64,000 bases of DNA from Maritimibacter fusiformis (GCF_008086115.1 NZ_VSIY01000003.1:434001-498000); one strand, 5' to 3'. Positions 7,772 to 16,661 are shown, counted from the first letter of the stretch. The notes: generated from the sequence alone by a model not told the origin. A program made the numbers and translations.

Positions 7772-8441
7772 ATGCACCGGGAAACCAAGAAATACATGCG
7801 CGGGGCGTATCGCCGCCACGCGTCCACGCGCACGCCGGGCAAGGTTCTGGACGTGGGCGCTTCGGGCAAACGCGGCTGGTTCCGCGAGATCTGGGGCAAA
7901 CGGCGGCTGGGTCTACGAAGGCATGGATATGGTCGAGGGGCCGCACATCAAGCACGTGCTGGGCGATCCGTGGAAATTCGACCTTCCCAGCGACAGCTAC
8001 GACGCGGTGATTTCCGGCAACATGTTGGAGCACAACGAGTTTTTCTGGCTCACCTTCCTCGAGATGTCGCGGGTTCTCAAACTTGGCGGTCTGATGGTGC
8101 ACATCATGCCGTCGCGCGGGATCGAGCATCGCGATCCGCAGGATTGCTGGCGTTTCTACCGCGACGGCATGACGGCGATGGGCAAATGGGCCGGGCTGGA
8201 CTGCATCGAGGCCACGACCGACTGGGCGCCGGAGCATTTCGACTACATCGACCGCAACCGCAAACACGCGCGCCGCGTGCCGGAGCTTAAAAAGACCATG
8301 CGCACCGCGGGCACCGACTGGGGCGACACGGTCGGCGTGTTCATCAAGACCGAGGAAACCGCGGCATCGCTGGGGATGGACTACATCCGCCATTTCGCCC
8401 GGCTGCATGAGGACGTGCCGGCAGCCCTGGCGGCGGAATAG
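7772..8441 (+). pseudogene. SAM-dependent methyltransferase, frameshifted
   Basis: A class I methyltransferase whose reading frame is broken. The first part, from ATG 7772 (GAGG five nt upstream), carries the SAM-binding motif I in GKVLDVGASGKRGW and runs to about residue 43 in one frame. The rest (VYEGMDMVEGPHIKHVLGDP and the motif region SYDAVISGNMLEHNEF to the C-terminus) lies in the next frame. Removing one G from the GGGG run at about 7894-7897 restores a continuous protein of about 220 residues. Either the gene is inactivated or the run was misread. It lies next to the mobile-element border, convergent with hisN. Confidence 0.8.
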
Positions 8442-8444
8442 GCC

Positions 8445-9251
8445 TCAGCGCGTTTTCGACAGGATCGCCAGCGCGGCGGCGTGCACCTCGGCATTGGCCG
8501 CCGCGATCACCCGCCCGCCCAGGTGCGCCGGGCCGCCCTGCCAGTCGGTGACAACGCCGCCGGCGGCCTCGATCACCGCCATCGGCCCCTGAATGTCATA
8601 GGATTGCAGGCCCGCCTCGACCACCAGGTCGATCTGCCCCGCCGCGACCAGACCGTAGGCATAGCAATCCATGCCGTAGCGCGTCAGCCGCACCTGGCCC
8701 GACAGCGCCTCGAAGCCGGCGCGCTCGGCCGGGCTTCCGACCTCGGGAAAGGTGGTGAACAGGATCGCCTCGGACAGCGGCCGGGGCGCGCGCGTGGCAA
8801 GCTGCTGCCGGCCCAGCGGCCCGGTCAGCGTGGCCGCGCCGAAGCCGCCGAAAAACCGCTCTCCGATATAGGGCTGGTCGATCACGCCCAGCAACGGCCC
8901 GGCATCGTTTCCGACCGCGATCAGCACGCCCCAGGTCGGGGTGCCGGACAGGAACGCGCGGGTGCCGTCGACCGGGTCGAGCACCCAGGTCAGCCCGCTG
9001 GTGCCCGGCTCGGCGTCGAATTCCTCGCCGACGATCCCGTCATCGGGCCGCATCCGCGCCAGCACATCGCGCATGGCCTGTTCGGCCTCGCGGTCGGCTG
9101 CCGTAACCGGGTCGAAACCGCCCGCCGACTTGTTGTCGGCCAGCAGCCCGTCGGCCCGGAAATGGCGCAAGGTGGCGATGCGGGCGACATCAGCCAGGGC
9201 GTTGGCCGTGTCGGCCAGCGCCGCGCGGGTTTTGTCGTCGATCAAGGTCAT
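8445..9251 (-). CDS. hisN: histidinol-phosphatase, inositol monophosphatase family
   Basis: A 268-residue metal-dependent phosphatase. It shows the family metal and catalytic motifs GEEF (residues 75-78) and DPVDGT (92-97), and near the C-terminus SYDIQGPMAVIEAAGG, which supplies the last metal-binding Asp. The closest functional class is HisN, which dephosphorylates L-histidinol phosphate in histidine synthesis. Inositol-1-phosphatase or another sugar-phosphate substrate cannot be excluded. ATG 9251 was preferred to a GTG 21 nt upstream. It is convergent with the broken methyltransferase and 50 bp downstream of the XRE gene stop. Confidence 0.82.
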   Translation of the reverse strand: MTLIDDKTRAALADTANALADVARIATLRHFRADGLLADNKSAGGFDPVTAADREAEQAMRDVLARMRPDDGIVGEEFDAEPGTSGLTWVLDPVDGTRAFLSGTPTWGVLIAVGNDAGPLLGVIDQPYIGERFFGGFGAATLTGPLGRQQLATRAPRPLSEAILFTTFPEVGSPAERAGFEALSGQVRLTRYGMDCYAYGLVAAGQIDLVVEAGLQSYDIQGPMAVIEAAGGVVTDWQGGPAHLGGRVIAAANAEVHAAALAILSKTR

Positions 9252-9301
9252 GGTGTCACCGGGGCAGAACACCCCGGCGGTAGCGGCCGGATGTCAGCGC
9301 G

Positions 9302-9670
9302 TCAAGCGGCGTCCGACAGAACCCGGGCCAGTTCGAACAGGCGCCGACGCTGGTTCTCGGGGATCGCGTAGTAGCTGCGCACCAGTTCCAGCGCTTCCTT
9401 GTCGGCCAGGATATCGCCCGGCACGGCCGCGCCGGACGCCTCTTCGGTCGCGCCTTCGATCCCCGCGAAGAAAAAGCTGACCGGCACCGACAGCGCCTCG
9501 GAGATGTCCCAGAGCCGCGAGGCGCTGACCCGATTCATCCCGGTTTCGTACTTCTGGATCTGCTGAAACTTGATCCCGACCTTCTCGGCCAGTTGTTGCT
9601 GGGTCATGCCCACCATCCAGCGGCGATGGCGAATGCGCTTTCCAACGTGGACATCAACAGGGTGCTTCAT
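9302..9670 (-). CDS. XRE-family transcriptional regulator
   Basis: A 122-residue regulator with a Cro/CI-type helix-turn-helix at residues 23-45 (TQQQLAEKVGIKFQQIQKYE) and a C-terminal helical region with LVRSYYAIPENQRRRLFELA. This is a widespread alphaproteobacterial type; the target genes are unknown. Start ATG 9670 is preceded by GAGGAGAAG. The longer frame upstream lacks a ribosome site. The upstream 356-bp region contains an inverted near-repeat of TTTTGGTCA, a plausible autoregulatory operator. Confidence 0.88.
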   Translation of the reverse strand: MKHPVDVHVGKRIRHRRWMVGMTQQQLAEKVGIKFQQIQKYETGMNRVSASRLWDISEALSVPVSFFFAGIEGATEEASGAAVPGDILADKEALELVRSYYAIPENQRRRLFELARVLSDAA

Positions 9671-10026
9671 ACAACTTCTCCTCACCAACCCGGCAATGAT
9701 CTCAAAGACCACGAGCCGGCCTTCAACCACAACCTGTCTTTTTGGTCAGTTTTCGCGTCATTGGAATGTGTTTGTTTTCAGGTTTTTACGGGGATTACCC
9801 CAAATACATGACCAAAAGGTCGGAAAATCCAGACCTCGCCAAAAACGCGCTATGCGTGTTTCGCATTTTTCTTTGCATTTTGCAAATACCCGACGCCGAT
9901 TCGCCGTGATTCCCGTCATGCGGGTATCCGCAGGGCTCCGCCCACCGCAACGTCGTCGCAACGTCACCGCATTCGGGCCTCGCGCCGGGCGCGCGTGCTG
10001 CTAATCTTGCGCCAAAGGAGGACCGG
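9671..10026. promoter_or_regulatory. divergent promoter region between XRE gene and oxidoreductase
   Basis: A 356-bp gap with markedly AT-rich DNA at about 9735-9890. CTTTTTGGTCA (9738-9748) and TGACCAAAAGG (9809-9819) form a near-perfect inverted repeat 60 bp apart, which may be operator half-sites for the XRE protein. AAAGGAGG at 10014-10021 is the ribosome site of the rightward gene. No small gene was found. Confidence 0.4.
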
Positions 10027-10998
10027 ATGAAAGCCTATCGTGTAGAAAGCTACGACCAACCGCCGCGCATCGCCGAGGTCGACACCCCCGCGCCCGGCAC
10101 GGGCGAGGTTCTGATCGACATCGCCGCCTGCGGCCTGAATTTCGCCGATCTTCTGATGATGAAGGGCCAGTACCAGGAAAAGCCGCCGCTGCCCTTCACG
10201 CTGGGGATGGAGGTGGCCGGCACCGTGCGCGCGCTCGGCCCCGAAACCGACGGCCCGGCGCCCGGCACACGGGTGGCGCTGTCGGGCGGGGCTGGCGGGC
10301 TGGCCGAGGCCGGCGTCTTCGCCGCCGCGCGCTGCGTGCCGCTGCCCGACGAGATGCCGTTCACCGACGCCGCCGCCTTCCAGGTCGCCTATGGCACCAG
10401 CCACGTCGGGCTGGCGCACCGCGCCCGACTGCAGCCGGGCGAGACCCTGCTGGTGCTGGGCGCCGCTGGCGGCGTCGGGCTGACCGCCGTCGAGATCGGC
10501 AAGCTGATGGGCGCGACCGTGATCGCCTGCGCGCGGGGGGCCGACAAGCTGGCGGTGTGCAAATCCGCCGGCGCCGATCACCTGATCGACAGCGACACCG
10601 ACGACATCCGCGCCGCGGTCAAGGCGCTGGGGGGCGCGGACGTGGTCTATGATCCGGTCGGCGGCGATCAGTTCAACGCCGCCCTGCGCGCCGCCAACCC
10701 CGAGGCGCGCATTCTCGTGGTCGGCTTTGCCTCGGGCGAGGTGCCGCAGGTGCCCGCCAACATCCTTTTGGTCAAGAACCTCGACGTGATGGGCTATTAC
10801 TGGGGCGGCTATGCCAGCTTCAGGCCCGGGGTGCTGGCCGACAGCCTGACCACCCTGCTGGGCTGGTATCGCGACGGGCGGATCAAGCCGCATGTCAGCC
10901 ACATCCTGCCGCTCGAGAGGGCGCATGAGGCCTATGACCTGCTCAGGTCGCGGAAATCGACCGGCAAGGTGGTGGTGACCACCGACGCGGGGGCATAG
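10027..10998 (+). CDS. NADPH:quinone oxidoreductase family protein (zinc-free MDR)
   Basis: A 323-residue medium-chain dehydrogenase/reductase of the quinone oxidoreductase type. It has the N-terminal catalytic fold (VLIDIAACGLNFADLLMM), then the nucleotide-binding motif VLGAAGGVGLTAVEIGKLMG, and DVVYDPVGGDQFNAALRA typical of the family. It lacks the zinc-binding cysteines of alcohol dehydrogenases. It likely reduces quinones or enones with NADPH in the cytoplasm; the substrate cannot be read from the sequence. Start ATG has a strong AAAGGAGG site. It is monocistronic: 187 bp separate it from the next gene. Confidence 0.88.
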   Translation: MKAYRVESYDQPPRIAEVDTPAPGTGEVLIDIAACGLNFADLLMMKGQYQEKPPLPFTLGMEVAGTVRALGPETDGPAPGTRVALSGGAGGLAEAGVFAAARCVPLPDEMPFTDAAAFQVAYGTSHVGLAHRARLQPGETLLVLGAAGGVGLTAVEIGKLMGATVIACARGADKLAVCKSAGADHLIDSDTDDIRAAVKALGGADVVYDPVGGDQFNAALRAANPEARILVVGFASGEVPQVPANILLVKNLDVMGYYWGGYASFRPGVLADSLTTLLGWYRDGRIKPHVSHILPLERAHEAYDLLRSRKSTGKVVVTTDAGA

Positions 10999-11185
10999 GC
11001 CGCCGACGCTATCGCCGCCCGGCGCCCCGTTTCGGGCCATCGACACGCCGGGCGGCCGCCGAGCGGAAAAACCGGCGCGAATGCTGCGCGGAACATCTTG
11101 AAAAGGCCACTGGTCTACCCGATATTCCTCTGGAACCGGCGCCGTGCGGGCGTCGGACAGGGATTGGTATATCTGGAGGCTGAAC

Positions 11186-11923
11186 ATGGCTGACTACAAC
11201 TCGATCCGGGCCGGCGCAGGCACCCGCTCGGCCGAGATCGACCAGGGCCTTCGCGCCCATATGAACAAGGTCTACGGCACGATGTCCGTGGGCCTTCTGC
11301 TGACCGCGCTGGTATCCTGGGCCGTCGGCTCGAGCCCGGCGTTGTTGTCGTTCCTCTACAACCTCGAGACCGGCAGCCCGAACATCCTCGGCTGGATCGT
11401 GATGTTCCTGCCGCTGATCATGGTGTTCGCCTTCGGTGCGGCCATCAACCGGCTGTCGGCAGCGGGCGCGCAGCTCTATTTCTACATCTATGCCGCCATC
11501 ATGGGCCTGTCGCTGTCGTGGATCTTCATGGCGTTCACCGGCATCTCGATCGCCCAGACCTTCCTGGTCACCTCGATCTCGTTCGCCGGTCTCAGCCTCT
11601 ACGGCTACACCACGAAGCGCGACATCTCGGGCTGGGGTGCGTTCCTGATCATGGGCCTGATCGGCCTGATCGTCGCCTCGATCGTGAACATCTTCCTGGG
11701 CAGCCCGGCGCTGCACTTCGCGATCTCGGTGATCGGTGTGCTGATCTTCGCGGGTCTCACCGCCTACGACACCCAGCGGCTCAAGAACGAATACATCCAG
11801 CACGCCCATGCGATGGACGCGGAATGGCTGGCGAAATCGGCGATCATGGGGGCGCTGCACCTCTATCTCGACTTCATTAACCTGTTCATGTTCCTGCTGC
11901 AGTTCATGGGCAACCGCGAATAG
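11186..11923 (+). CDS. Bax inhibitor-1/YccA family membrane protein
   Basis: A 245-residue integral membrane protein with seven hydrophobic segments, beginning about residue 32. The family signature is AYDTQRLKNEYI near the C-terminus, followed by GALHLYLDFINLFMFLLQ. BI-1 family members (YccA, YetJ) are pH-sensitive ion-leak channels or modulators of the FtsH protease in the inner membrane. Start ATG 11186 is supported by TGGAGG seven nt upstream and by the conserved N-terminal MADYNSIRAGAGTRSAEID. A strong terminator follows 25 bp downstream, so it is transcribed alone. Confidence 0.92.
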   Translation: MADYNSIRAGAGTRSAEIDQGLRAHMNKVYGTMSVGLLLTALVSWAVGSSPALLSFLYNLETGSPNILGWIVMFLPLIMVFAFGAAINRLSAAGAQLYFYIYAAIMGLSLSWIFMAFTGISIAQTFLVTSISFAGLSLYGYTTKRDISGWGAFLIMGLIGLIVASIVNIFLGSPALHFAISVIGVLIFAGLTAYDTQRLKNEYIQHAHAMDAEWLAKSAIMGALHLYLDFINLFMFLLQFMGNRE

Positions 11924-11947
11924 GCGCAACGCCAGCGCGAACACGCC

Positions 11948-11976
11948 AAAGGCCGGTCCCCGTGACCGGCCTTTTC
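11948..11976 (+). terminator. rho-independent terminator after the BI-1 gene
   Basis: AAAGGCCGGTC and GACCGGCCTTTT pair around a short CCCGT loop, with T's on the 3' side. It ends the BI-1 transcript. With A's on the 5' side it could also work on the other strand. Confidence 0.85.
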
Positions 11977-12076
11977 ATTGCCGCAAACCATGTCAAGTTT
12001 TCAACATTCCGGCGCCGGGTTCCCGCCGTATTCTCCCGCTAACCTGTCTGCGCAATAACGAGAGGTTAGGAAACCC

Positions 12077-12220
12077 ATGCAAAACGTGATCGATTCCCTG
12101 ATCGCACGACCGGGCATCACGCTCAGCGTCGGCGCGTTCCTGTCGGCGGTCGCGCTGTTCTACCTTGTGATGCAGCGCACCCGCAAACGGCGCCTGGACA
12201 AGTCCGACCAGAACGCCTGA
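12077..12220 (+). CDS. 47-residue single-span membrane microprotein
   Basis: A small gene not previously describable from a family name. The protein is MQNVIDSLIARPGITLSVGA, then FLSAVALFYLVM as the rest of one membrane helix (about residues 14-33), then a basic tail QRTRKRRLDKSDQNA that should face the cytoplasm. A purine-rich GAGGTTAGG precedes the ATG, and a clear bidirectional terminator lies 16 bp beyond the stop, which makes a free-standing gene credible. Function unknown. Confidence 0.65.
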   Translation: MQNVIDSLIARPGITLSVGAFLSAVALFYLVMQRTRKRRLDKSDQNA

Positions 12221-12235
12221 TCGCCACCCCGCAAC

Positions 12236-12270
12236 GAAAAAGGCCGCGCCCCGAGGGCGCGGCCTTTTTT
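12236..12270. terminator. bidirectional rho-independent terminator
   Basis: An A-tract, then GGCCGCGCCC / GGGCGCGGCC stem with a CGA loop, then six T's. It lies between the rightward 47-residue gene and the leftward rpmG stop, so it can terminate both. Confidence 0.9.
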
Positions 12271-12287
12271 CTGTCCGAGACGCAAGA

Positions 12288-12455
12288 TTACTTGATCTTG
12301 CCTTCCTTGTACTCGACGTGCTTGCGCACGACCGGGTCGTATTTCTTCACGACCATCTTTTCGGTCATGGTGCGCGCATTCTTCTTGGTCACGTAGAAAT
12401 GCCCGGTGTCCGCGGTCGAGTTCAGGCGGATCTTGATGGTGGTCGGTTTCGCCAT
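12288..12455 (-). CDS. rpmG: 50S ribosomal protein L33
   Basis: A 55-residue protein, [20 protein letters not shown], continuing [20 protein letters not shown] and [15 protein letters not shown]. This is the proteobacterial L33, a small basic component of the large ribosomal subunit near the E site. It is the cysteine-free (zinc-independent) form. Length and sequence are typical. It ends 18 bp before a strong shared terminator. It is monocistronic, with its own upstream region of about 140 bp shared divergently with the VOC gene. Confidence 0.96.
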   Translation of the reverse strand: MAKPTTIKIRLNSTADTGHFYVTKKNARTMTEKMVVKKYDPVVRKHVEYKEGKIK

Positions 12456-12595
12456 GTCGTTCGCTCCTCATCGGGCGGCCTGCGCCCGGTCAAATCCTAG
12501 AAGCCCGCCTTTTACCTGCCCGCGCGCCCGAGTCAACCGCATTCGGCGCAGAATCGCGCTATGATGCCCCGGCGGACGAACAGAAAGGACAGCCC

Positions 12596-12967
12596 ATGCA
12601 ACTCGGCGCATTTTCGGTCAGCCTCGCGGTCAAGGACATAACGGCCTCGCGGGCCTTCTACGAGAAACTCGGTTTCACCGGGGCCGGCGGCGATGCCGCT
12701 CAGGGCTGGCTGATCCTGCGGAACGGCACGACCACGATCGGCCTGTTCCAGGGCATGTTCGAGGACAACATCCTGACCTTCAACCCCGGCTGGGACGACG
12801 CGGCCAACCCGCTTGCGCAGTTCGAGGACGTGCGCGACATCCAGGCCCATCTGACCAAGGCCGGTGTCGAGGTGATCGAACGCGCCGACCCCGACAGCAC
12901 CGGCCCCGCCCATATCACCCTGCGCGATCCCGACGGCAACGCCATCCTGATCGACCAGCACGTCTGA
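12596..12967 (+). CDS. VOC (glyoxalase/bleomycin-resistance) family protein
   Basis: A 123-residue protein of one VOC unit with paired beta-alpha-beta-beta-beta motifs. [20 protein letters not shown] at the N-terminus and [17 protein letters not shown] at the C-terminus are diagnostic. Family members are dioxygenases, isomerases, glyoxalases or antibiotic-binding proteins; this one has no feature that picks the substrate. AAAGGA precedes the ATG. It is transcribed alone, towards the 3' end of the RNase P RNA gene. Confidence 0.88.
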   Translation: MQLGAFSVSLAVKDITASRAFYEKLGFTGAGGDAAQGWLILRNGTTTIGLFQGMFEDNILTFNPGWDDAANPLAQFEDVRDIQAHLTKAGVEVIERADPDSTGPAHITLRDPDGNAILIDQHV

Positions 12968-13028
12968 GACCGCGACCGCCCGCAGACCCGCCGGGTATCC
13001 GGACCGGGATGAAGCGGGAAAGGTAAAG

Positions 13029-13425
13029 GCGCGCGGATAGCCTGTAAGCCGGATTCTGTCACCCCGGGCATGCCCGGGGCCGATGACCATTCCTCTGGGC
13101 GCATGGTTGCCCATACGCTCTAGCTGCCAACCCGGACCTCCGGGCCAAGACGGCCCTGCGGCGAACCGCGCGAGATCCCTATTCGGCATTGCTCCCGGTG
13201 GGGCTTGCCGTGCCGGTCCTGTTGCCAGGCCCGCGGTGGGCTCTTACCCCACCGTTTCACCCTGACCTCTGCGTGCCGCGCGAGCGGCGCACGAAGGCGG
13301 ACTGTTCTCTGTGGCGCTTTCCCTCGGGTTACCCCGGCCGGGCGTTACCCGGCACCGTTGCCTTGTGGAGTCCGGACTTTCCTCGCAGGTGTCGCCACCC
13401 ACGCGGCCATCCGGCCATCCGCGCC
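13029..13425 (-). ncRNA. rnpB: RNase P RNA (bacterial class A)
   Basis: The catalytic RNA that trims 5' leaders from tRNA precursors. On the minus strand the 5' part carries the universally conserved GAGGAAAGTCCGGACTCC (13384-13367). The 3' end carries ACAGAATCCGGCTTACAGGC (13059-13040), followed by TATCCGCGC, which pairs with the 5' GCGCGGATGG to form helix P1. The length of about 397 nt is normal for an alphaproteobacterium. The 5' end is only about 9 bp from the stop of the upstream amidase gene, so the promoter lies in that gene or the RNA is processed from a longer transcript. Ends are approximate to a few bases. Confidence 0.95.
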
Positions 13426-13433
13426 CTGTTGAT

Positions 13434-14132
13434 CTAGGTATCCGCCCCGCCCCGGTCAACGCCAAAGCGCGCGGCAAGGTCGCTGATCGCCGCCATGTCG
13501 CCCGGCGCAAGCGGCCCCGTGGCCCCGGGGCGAAAGCGCAGGCGGAAGGCGGTGAGCACCGGCGCCGCACCCGCCTCGACCGGGTAGCCAAAGCGCCCCG
13601 CCGCCTCGAGGAACCCGTCCTCGCTGACCGGTGGCGCCCCAGCGTCGCCTTCGGGCCAGACCGACATGCCACGGCGCGACAGCCTTAGCCAGTCGAACCG
13701 CGGGCCGGGGTCGGCCTTGCGGGTGGGGGCGAGGTCTGAATGCCCGATCACGCCCTGGGGCGGGATCTGCCAGCGCGCCATGATCCCCGGCAACAACGCC
13801 TCGAGCCGGTCGATCTGGGCCGCCGCGAACGGGTGATCGCCGGCACAGTCCAGTTCCACCCCGATCGAGCGGGAGTTGACATCGCCGCTGCCGCCCCAGG
13901 CCCCGTGCCCGGCGTGCCAGGCGCGCGCATCCTCGTTGACCAGCGCGTATAGCCGCCCGTCGCGCCCGATCAGGTAATGCGCCGAGACCTCATGTTCCGG
14001 CGCGCAAAGCCGCGCCAGCGCAGCCTCGAGGCGCGGCATGCCGGTGAAATGCAGGACGATGAGTTCGGGCCGCAGCCCATTGCGGCGCGGCCCGAAGTTG
14101 GGCGACGGATGGGCGATTGCGCCCGGGTGCAT
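13434..14132 (-). CDS. N-acetylmuramoyl-L-alanine amidase, AmpD/AmiD type
   Basis: A 232-residue zinc amidase that splits the bond between MurNAc and the peptide stem in cell-wall recycling or turnover. Zinc ligands fit His28 (IVLHFTG), His131 (VIGHSDLAP) and Asp141 (KADPGP); SIGVELDCAG (89-98) is also typical. No signal peptide is visible at the chosen start, so it should be cytoplasmic like AmpD. The C-terminal 80 residues resemble a peptidoglycan-binding extension. ATG 14132 follows the stop of the upstream lipoprotein gene by one base (TGAGATG), so the two are coupled. Confidence 0.88.
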   Translation of the reverse strand: MHPGAIAHPSPNFGPRRNGLRPELIVLHFTGMPRLEAALARLCAPEHEVSAHYLIGRDGRLYALVNEDARAWHAGHGAWGGSGDVNSRSIGVELDCAGDHPFAAAQIDRLEALLPGIMARWQIPPQGVIGHSDLAPTRKADPGPRFDWLRLSRRGMSVWPEGDAGAPPVSEDGFLEAAGRFGYPVEAGAAPVLTAFRLRFRPGATGPLAPGDMAAISDLAARFGVDRGGADT

Positions 14133-14133
14133 C

Positions 14134-14820
14134 TCAGCTCTCGCCGGGGGTCTCGACCACGTCGTATTCGGTTTCGACCTCGGGCGCGCCGTCACGGGCA
14201 ACGCGGAACGGGCGCGGGTCCCAGTAGCAGGCAAAGCCGTCGCCGTCCGGGTCGATGCCGAAGCGGTCACGCTCGGGCCCGCCGGCATCGAGGAACGCCT
14301 GCTGCGCCGCGTCGTCGCTGACATACTTGGCGCAGTTGCGGGCAAAGCGCGCCTCGCTCGAAAACAGCGACGAGCGGTCATAGAGCGTCTGCCCCGGCGC
14401 GTTGTTGGTGGCCAGCGCGAAGGCCACGGTCGACGGCCCCTGCCCGTCCGGGCGCGGCGGCAGGTCGGTCGGCTGGATCACCACGTATTGCGCGCGGTTC
14501 TCGGCGATCCGCGCGGCGTCGGATTCGGGAGTTTCGCGCGCCGTCACGGCGGCAAAGCTCTGCTCGTCGGAGATCGCCGCCGGGGTCACCGGCGTGCCTT
14601 CGGGCAATGCGGCAACGGGGGCGGCGGCGGGCGTTCCGCCCAGCGCGCGCGTCGTCGCGGCGGCCAGCGCCTCGGGGCTGTCGCCTGCGTCCAGCGGCGC
14701 GGTCGCCACAGGCGCCGCGCGCGGCAGGGTTTCCGGCGTCGCGGCCTCGCGGCTGTCGGGTATCTGCGGGCTGCACGATGCCAGAACCAGGATCGAAAGG
14801 CCGATGATCGGGTTGCGCAT
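14134..14820 (-). CDS. lipoprotein with C-terminal excalibur-like calcium motif
   Basis: A 228-residue protein with a lipoprotein signal (MRNPIIGLSILVLASC, Cys16 after a LAS lipobox), a Pro/Ala-rich low-complexity middle, and a C-terminal region with two cysteines. That end contains DPDGDGFACYWDPRPFR, matching the excalibur motif (DxDxDGxxC), a predicted Ca-binding module of secreted proteins. It should sit on the periplasmic face of a membrane. Coupling to the peptidoglycan amidase downstream suggests a cell-wall role. ATG 14820 was chosen because the signal peptide begins there. Confidence 0.78.
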   Translation of the reverse strand: MRNPIIGLSILVLASCSPQIPDSREAATPETLPRAAPVATAPLDAGDSPEALAAATTRALGGTPAAAPVAALPEGTPVTPAAISDEQSFAAVTARETPESDAARIAENRAQYVVIQPTDLPPRPDGQGPSTVAFALATNNAPGQTLYDRSSLFSSEARFARNCAKYVSDDAAQQAFLDAGGPERDRFGIDPDGDGFACYWDPRPFRVARDGAPEVETEYDVVETPGES

Positions 14821-14860
14821 GTCTGAGCTACCTACCCCATGGATGGTTTGATCGCGGCAC

Positions 14861-16342
14861 TTACCACCATTTCGCCGGTTTGGAAACAAACCCGGCGGCG
14901 GCCTCGAGCGCATAGGCGGTATTCAGCATATCGGCTTCTTCCCAGGGCCGCCCGATCAGTTGCAGCCCAAGCGGCAGCCCCTTGGCGTCCAGCCCCGCCG
15001 GCACCGAGATGCCGGGCAGCCCGGCCAGGTTCACGGTGACGGTGAAGACATCGTTGAGATACATGCGCACCGGGTCGGCCTCGGCCATCTCGCCCAGCCC
15101 GAAGGCGGCGGACGGGGTGGCGGGCGTCAGGATCGCATCGACGCCCTGGTCAAACACCTCGTCGAAGTCGCGCTTGATCAGGGCGCGGACCTTGCGCGCG
15201 CGGTTGTAATAGGCGTCGTAGAACCCCGCCGACAGCACATAGGTGCCGATCATCACCCGGCGCTGAACCTCGGGGCCGAAGCCCTCGGCGCGGGTCTTTT
15301 CATACATCTCGGTGATGCCGTCACCGGCGGCCAGCTTGGCGCGGTGGCCATAGCGCACCCCGTCATAGCGCGCGAGGTTCGAGGACGCCTCGGCAGGCGC
15401 GATCACGTAATAGGCGGGCAGCGCGTATTTGGTGTGCGGCAGGCTGATGTCGATGATCCGCGCGCCGGCATCCTCCAGCATCCTGCGGCCCTCGGCCCAC
15501 AGCGCCTCGATCTCGTCGGGCATCCCGTCCATGCGGTATTCGCGCGGGATGCCGATGACCTTGCCGCGGATGTCGCCGGTCAGCGCCGCCTCGAAATCCG
15601 GCACCGGGATGTCGGCAGAGGTCGAATCCTTCGGATCGTGCCCGGCCATCGCCGCCAGCATGATCGCGGCATCGCGCACCGTTTTGGTCATCGGCCCTGC
15701 CTGGTCCAGCGACGAGGCAAAGGCGACGATGCCCCAGCGCGAACAGCGCCCATAGGTCGGCTTCATCCCGGTGATGCCGGTGAACGCGGCGGGCTGGCGG
15801 ATCGAGCCGCCGGTGTCGGTGCCGGTCGCGGCAAGGCACAGGTCGGCGGCCACCGCGCTGGCCGAGCCACCGGACGAGCCGCCCGGCGTCAGGTCACGCT
15901 CGTCGATCTTCCACGGGTTCACCACGTCGCCGTAAACGCTGGTCTCGTTGGACGAGCCCATCGCGAACTCGTCCATGTTGAGCTTGCCCAGCATCACCGC
16001 ACCCGCGTCCAGCAGGTTCTGGCTGACGGTCGATTCGTATTCCGGCTTGAAGCCTTCGAGGATGCGCGATCCGGCCTGGCTGGCCACGCCTTTGGTGCAG
16101 AACAGGTCCTTGATGCCCAACGGGATGCCGCACATCGCCGGCGCGTCGCCGGCCTTGAGGCGCGCATCCGCCGCGCGGGCCTGGTCGCGGGCGATCTCGG
16201 GCGTGTGGTGGACGAAAGCGTTCAGCTTGCCCGCGCCCTCGATGGCGCCCAGGCAGGCTTCGGTCAGCTCGACCGCCGTGGTCTCGCCCCTGGCCAGCGC
16301 GTCGCGCGCCTCGGCGATGGTCAGTTTGTTCAGATCGCCCAT
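14861..16342 (-). CDS. gatA: Asp/Glu-tRNA amidotransferase subunit A
   Basis: The glutaminase-type amidase subunit of GatCAB (493 aa from the ATG). It releases ammonia from glutamine and, with GatB, converts Glu-tRNA(Gln) and Asp-tRNA(Asn) to the amidated forms. The amidase-signature triad is present: Lys78 in LGIKDLF, Ser156 in GGSSGGSA and Ser180 in [11 protein letters not shown]. It overlaps gatC; a GTG three bases earlier could equally serve as start. gatB is not in this window. Length is normal. Confidence 0.97.
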   Translation of the reverse strand: MGDLNKLTIAEARDALARGETTAVELTEACLGAIEGAGKLNAFVHHTPEIARDQARAADARLKAGDAPAMCGIPLGIKDLFCTKGVASQAGSRILEGFKPEYESTVSQNLLDAGAVMLGKLNMDEFAMGSSNETSVYGDVVNPWKIDERDLTPGGSSGGSASAVAADLCLAATGTDTGGSIRQPAAFTGITGMKPTYGRCSRWGIVAFASSLDQAGPMTKTVRDAAIMLAAMAGHDPKDSTSADIPVPDFEAALTGDIRGKVIGIPREYRMDGMPDEIEALWAEGRRMLEDAGARIIDISLPHTKYALPAYYVIAPAEASSNLARYDGVRYGHRAKLAAGDGITEMYEKTRAEGFGPEVQRRVMIGTYVLSAGFYDAYYNRARKVRALIKRDFDEVFDQGVDAILTPATPSAAFGLGEMAEADPVRMYLNDVFTVTVNLAGLPGISVPAGLDAKGLPLGLQLIGRPWEEADMLNTAYALEAAAGFVSKPAKWW

Positions 16343-16629
16343 CACTCCACCACCTTCGGCACCGCGAAAAAGCCCTCGCGCGCATCCGGGGCGTTCTTCA
16401 GAATCTTCTCGGGATAGCCGCCGTCCGTCACCTCGTCGACCCGGCGCTTCAGCCGCATCGGCGTCACCGAGGTCATCGGCTCGACGCCGTCGATATTGAC
16501 CTCGTTCAACTGCTCAATAAAGCCGAGGATGGTGTTGAACTCACCCGCCAGCGCCGGCAGCCGGTCTTCCTCGACCTTGATGCGGGCCAGATGCGCCACC
16601 TTGCGCGCGGTTTCGATGTCGATGGACAT
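16342..16629 (-). CDS. gatC: Asp/Glu-tRNA amidotransferase subunit C
   Basis: A 95-residue subunit that stabilises the GatA-GatB complex. It has the typical N-terminus ([20 protein letters not shown]), the [19 protein letters not shown] helix and the C-terminal [16 protein letters not shown]. It overlaps gatA, so the two are co-translated. The ceramidase gene upstream reads the same way and ends 32 bp before it. Confidence 0.97.
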   Translation of the reverse strand: MSIDIETARKVAHLARIKVEEDRLPALAGEFNTILGFIEQLNEVNIDGVEPMTSVTPMRLKRRVDEVTDGGYPEKILKNAPDAREGFFAVPKVVE

Positions 16630-16661
16630 GGGGCCTCCGGTTCAGGTTTCCGCCGCATCGT

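Noticed and set aside
13083-13437. Several plus- and minus-strand frames at 13.1-13.6 kb
   Set aside because: They fall within the RNase P RNA, whose conserved ends are clear.
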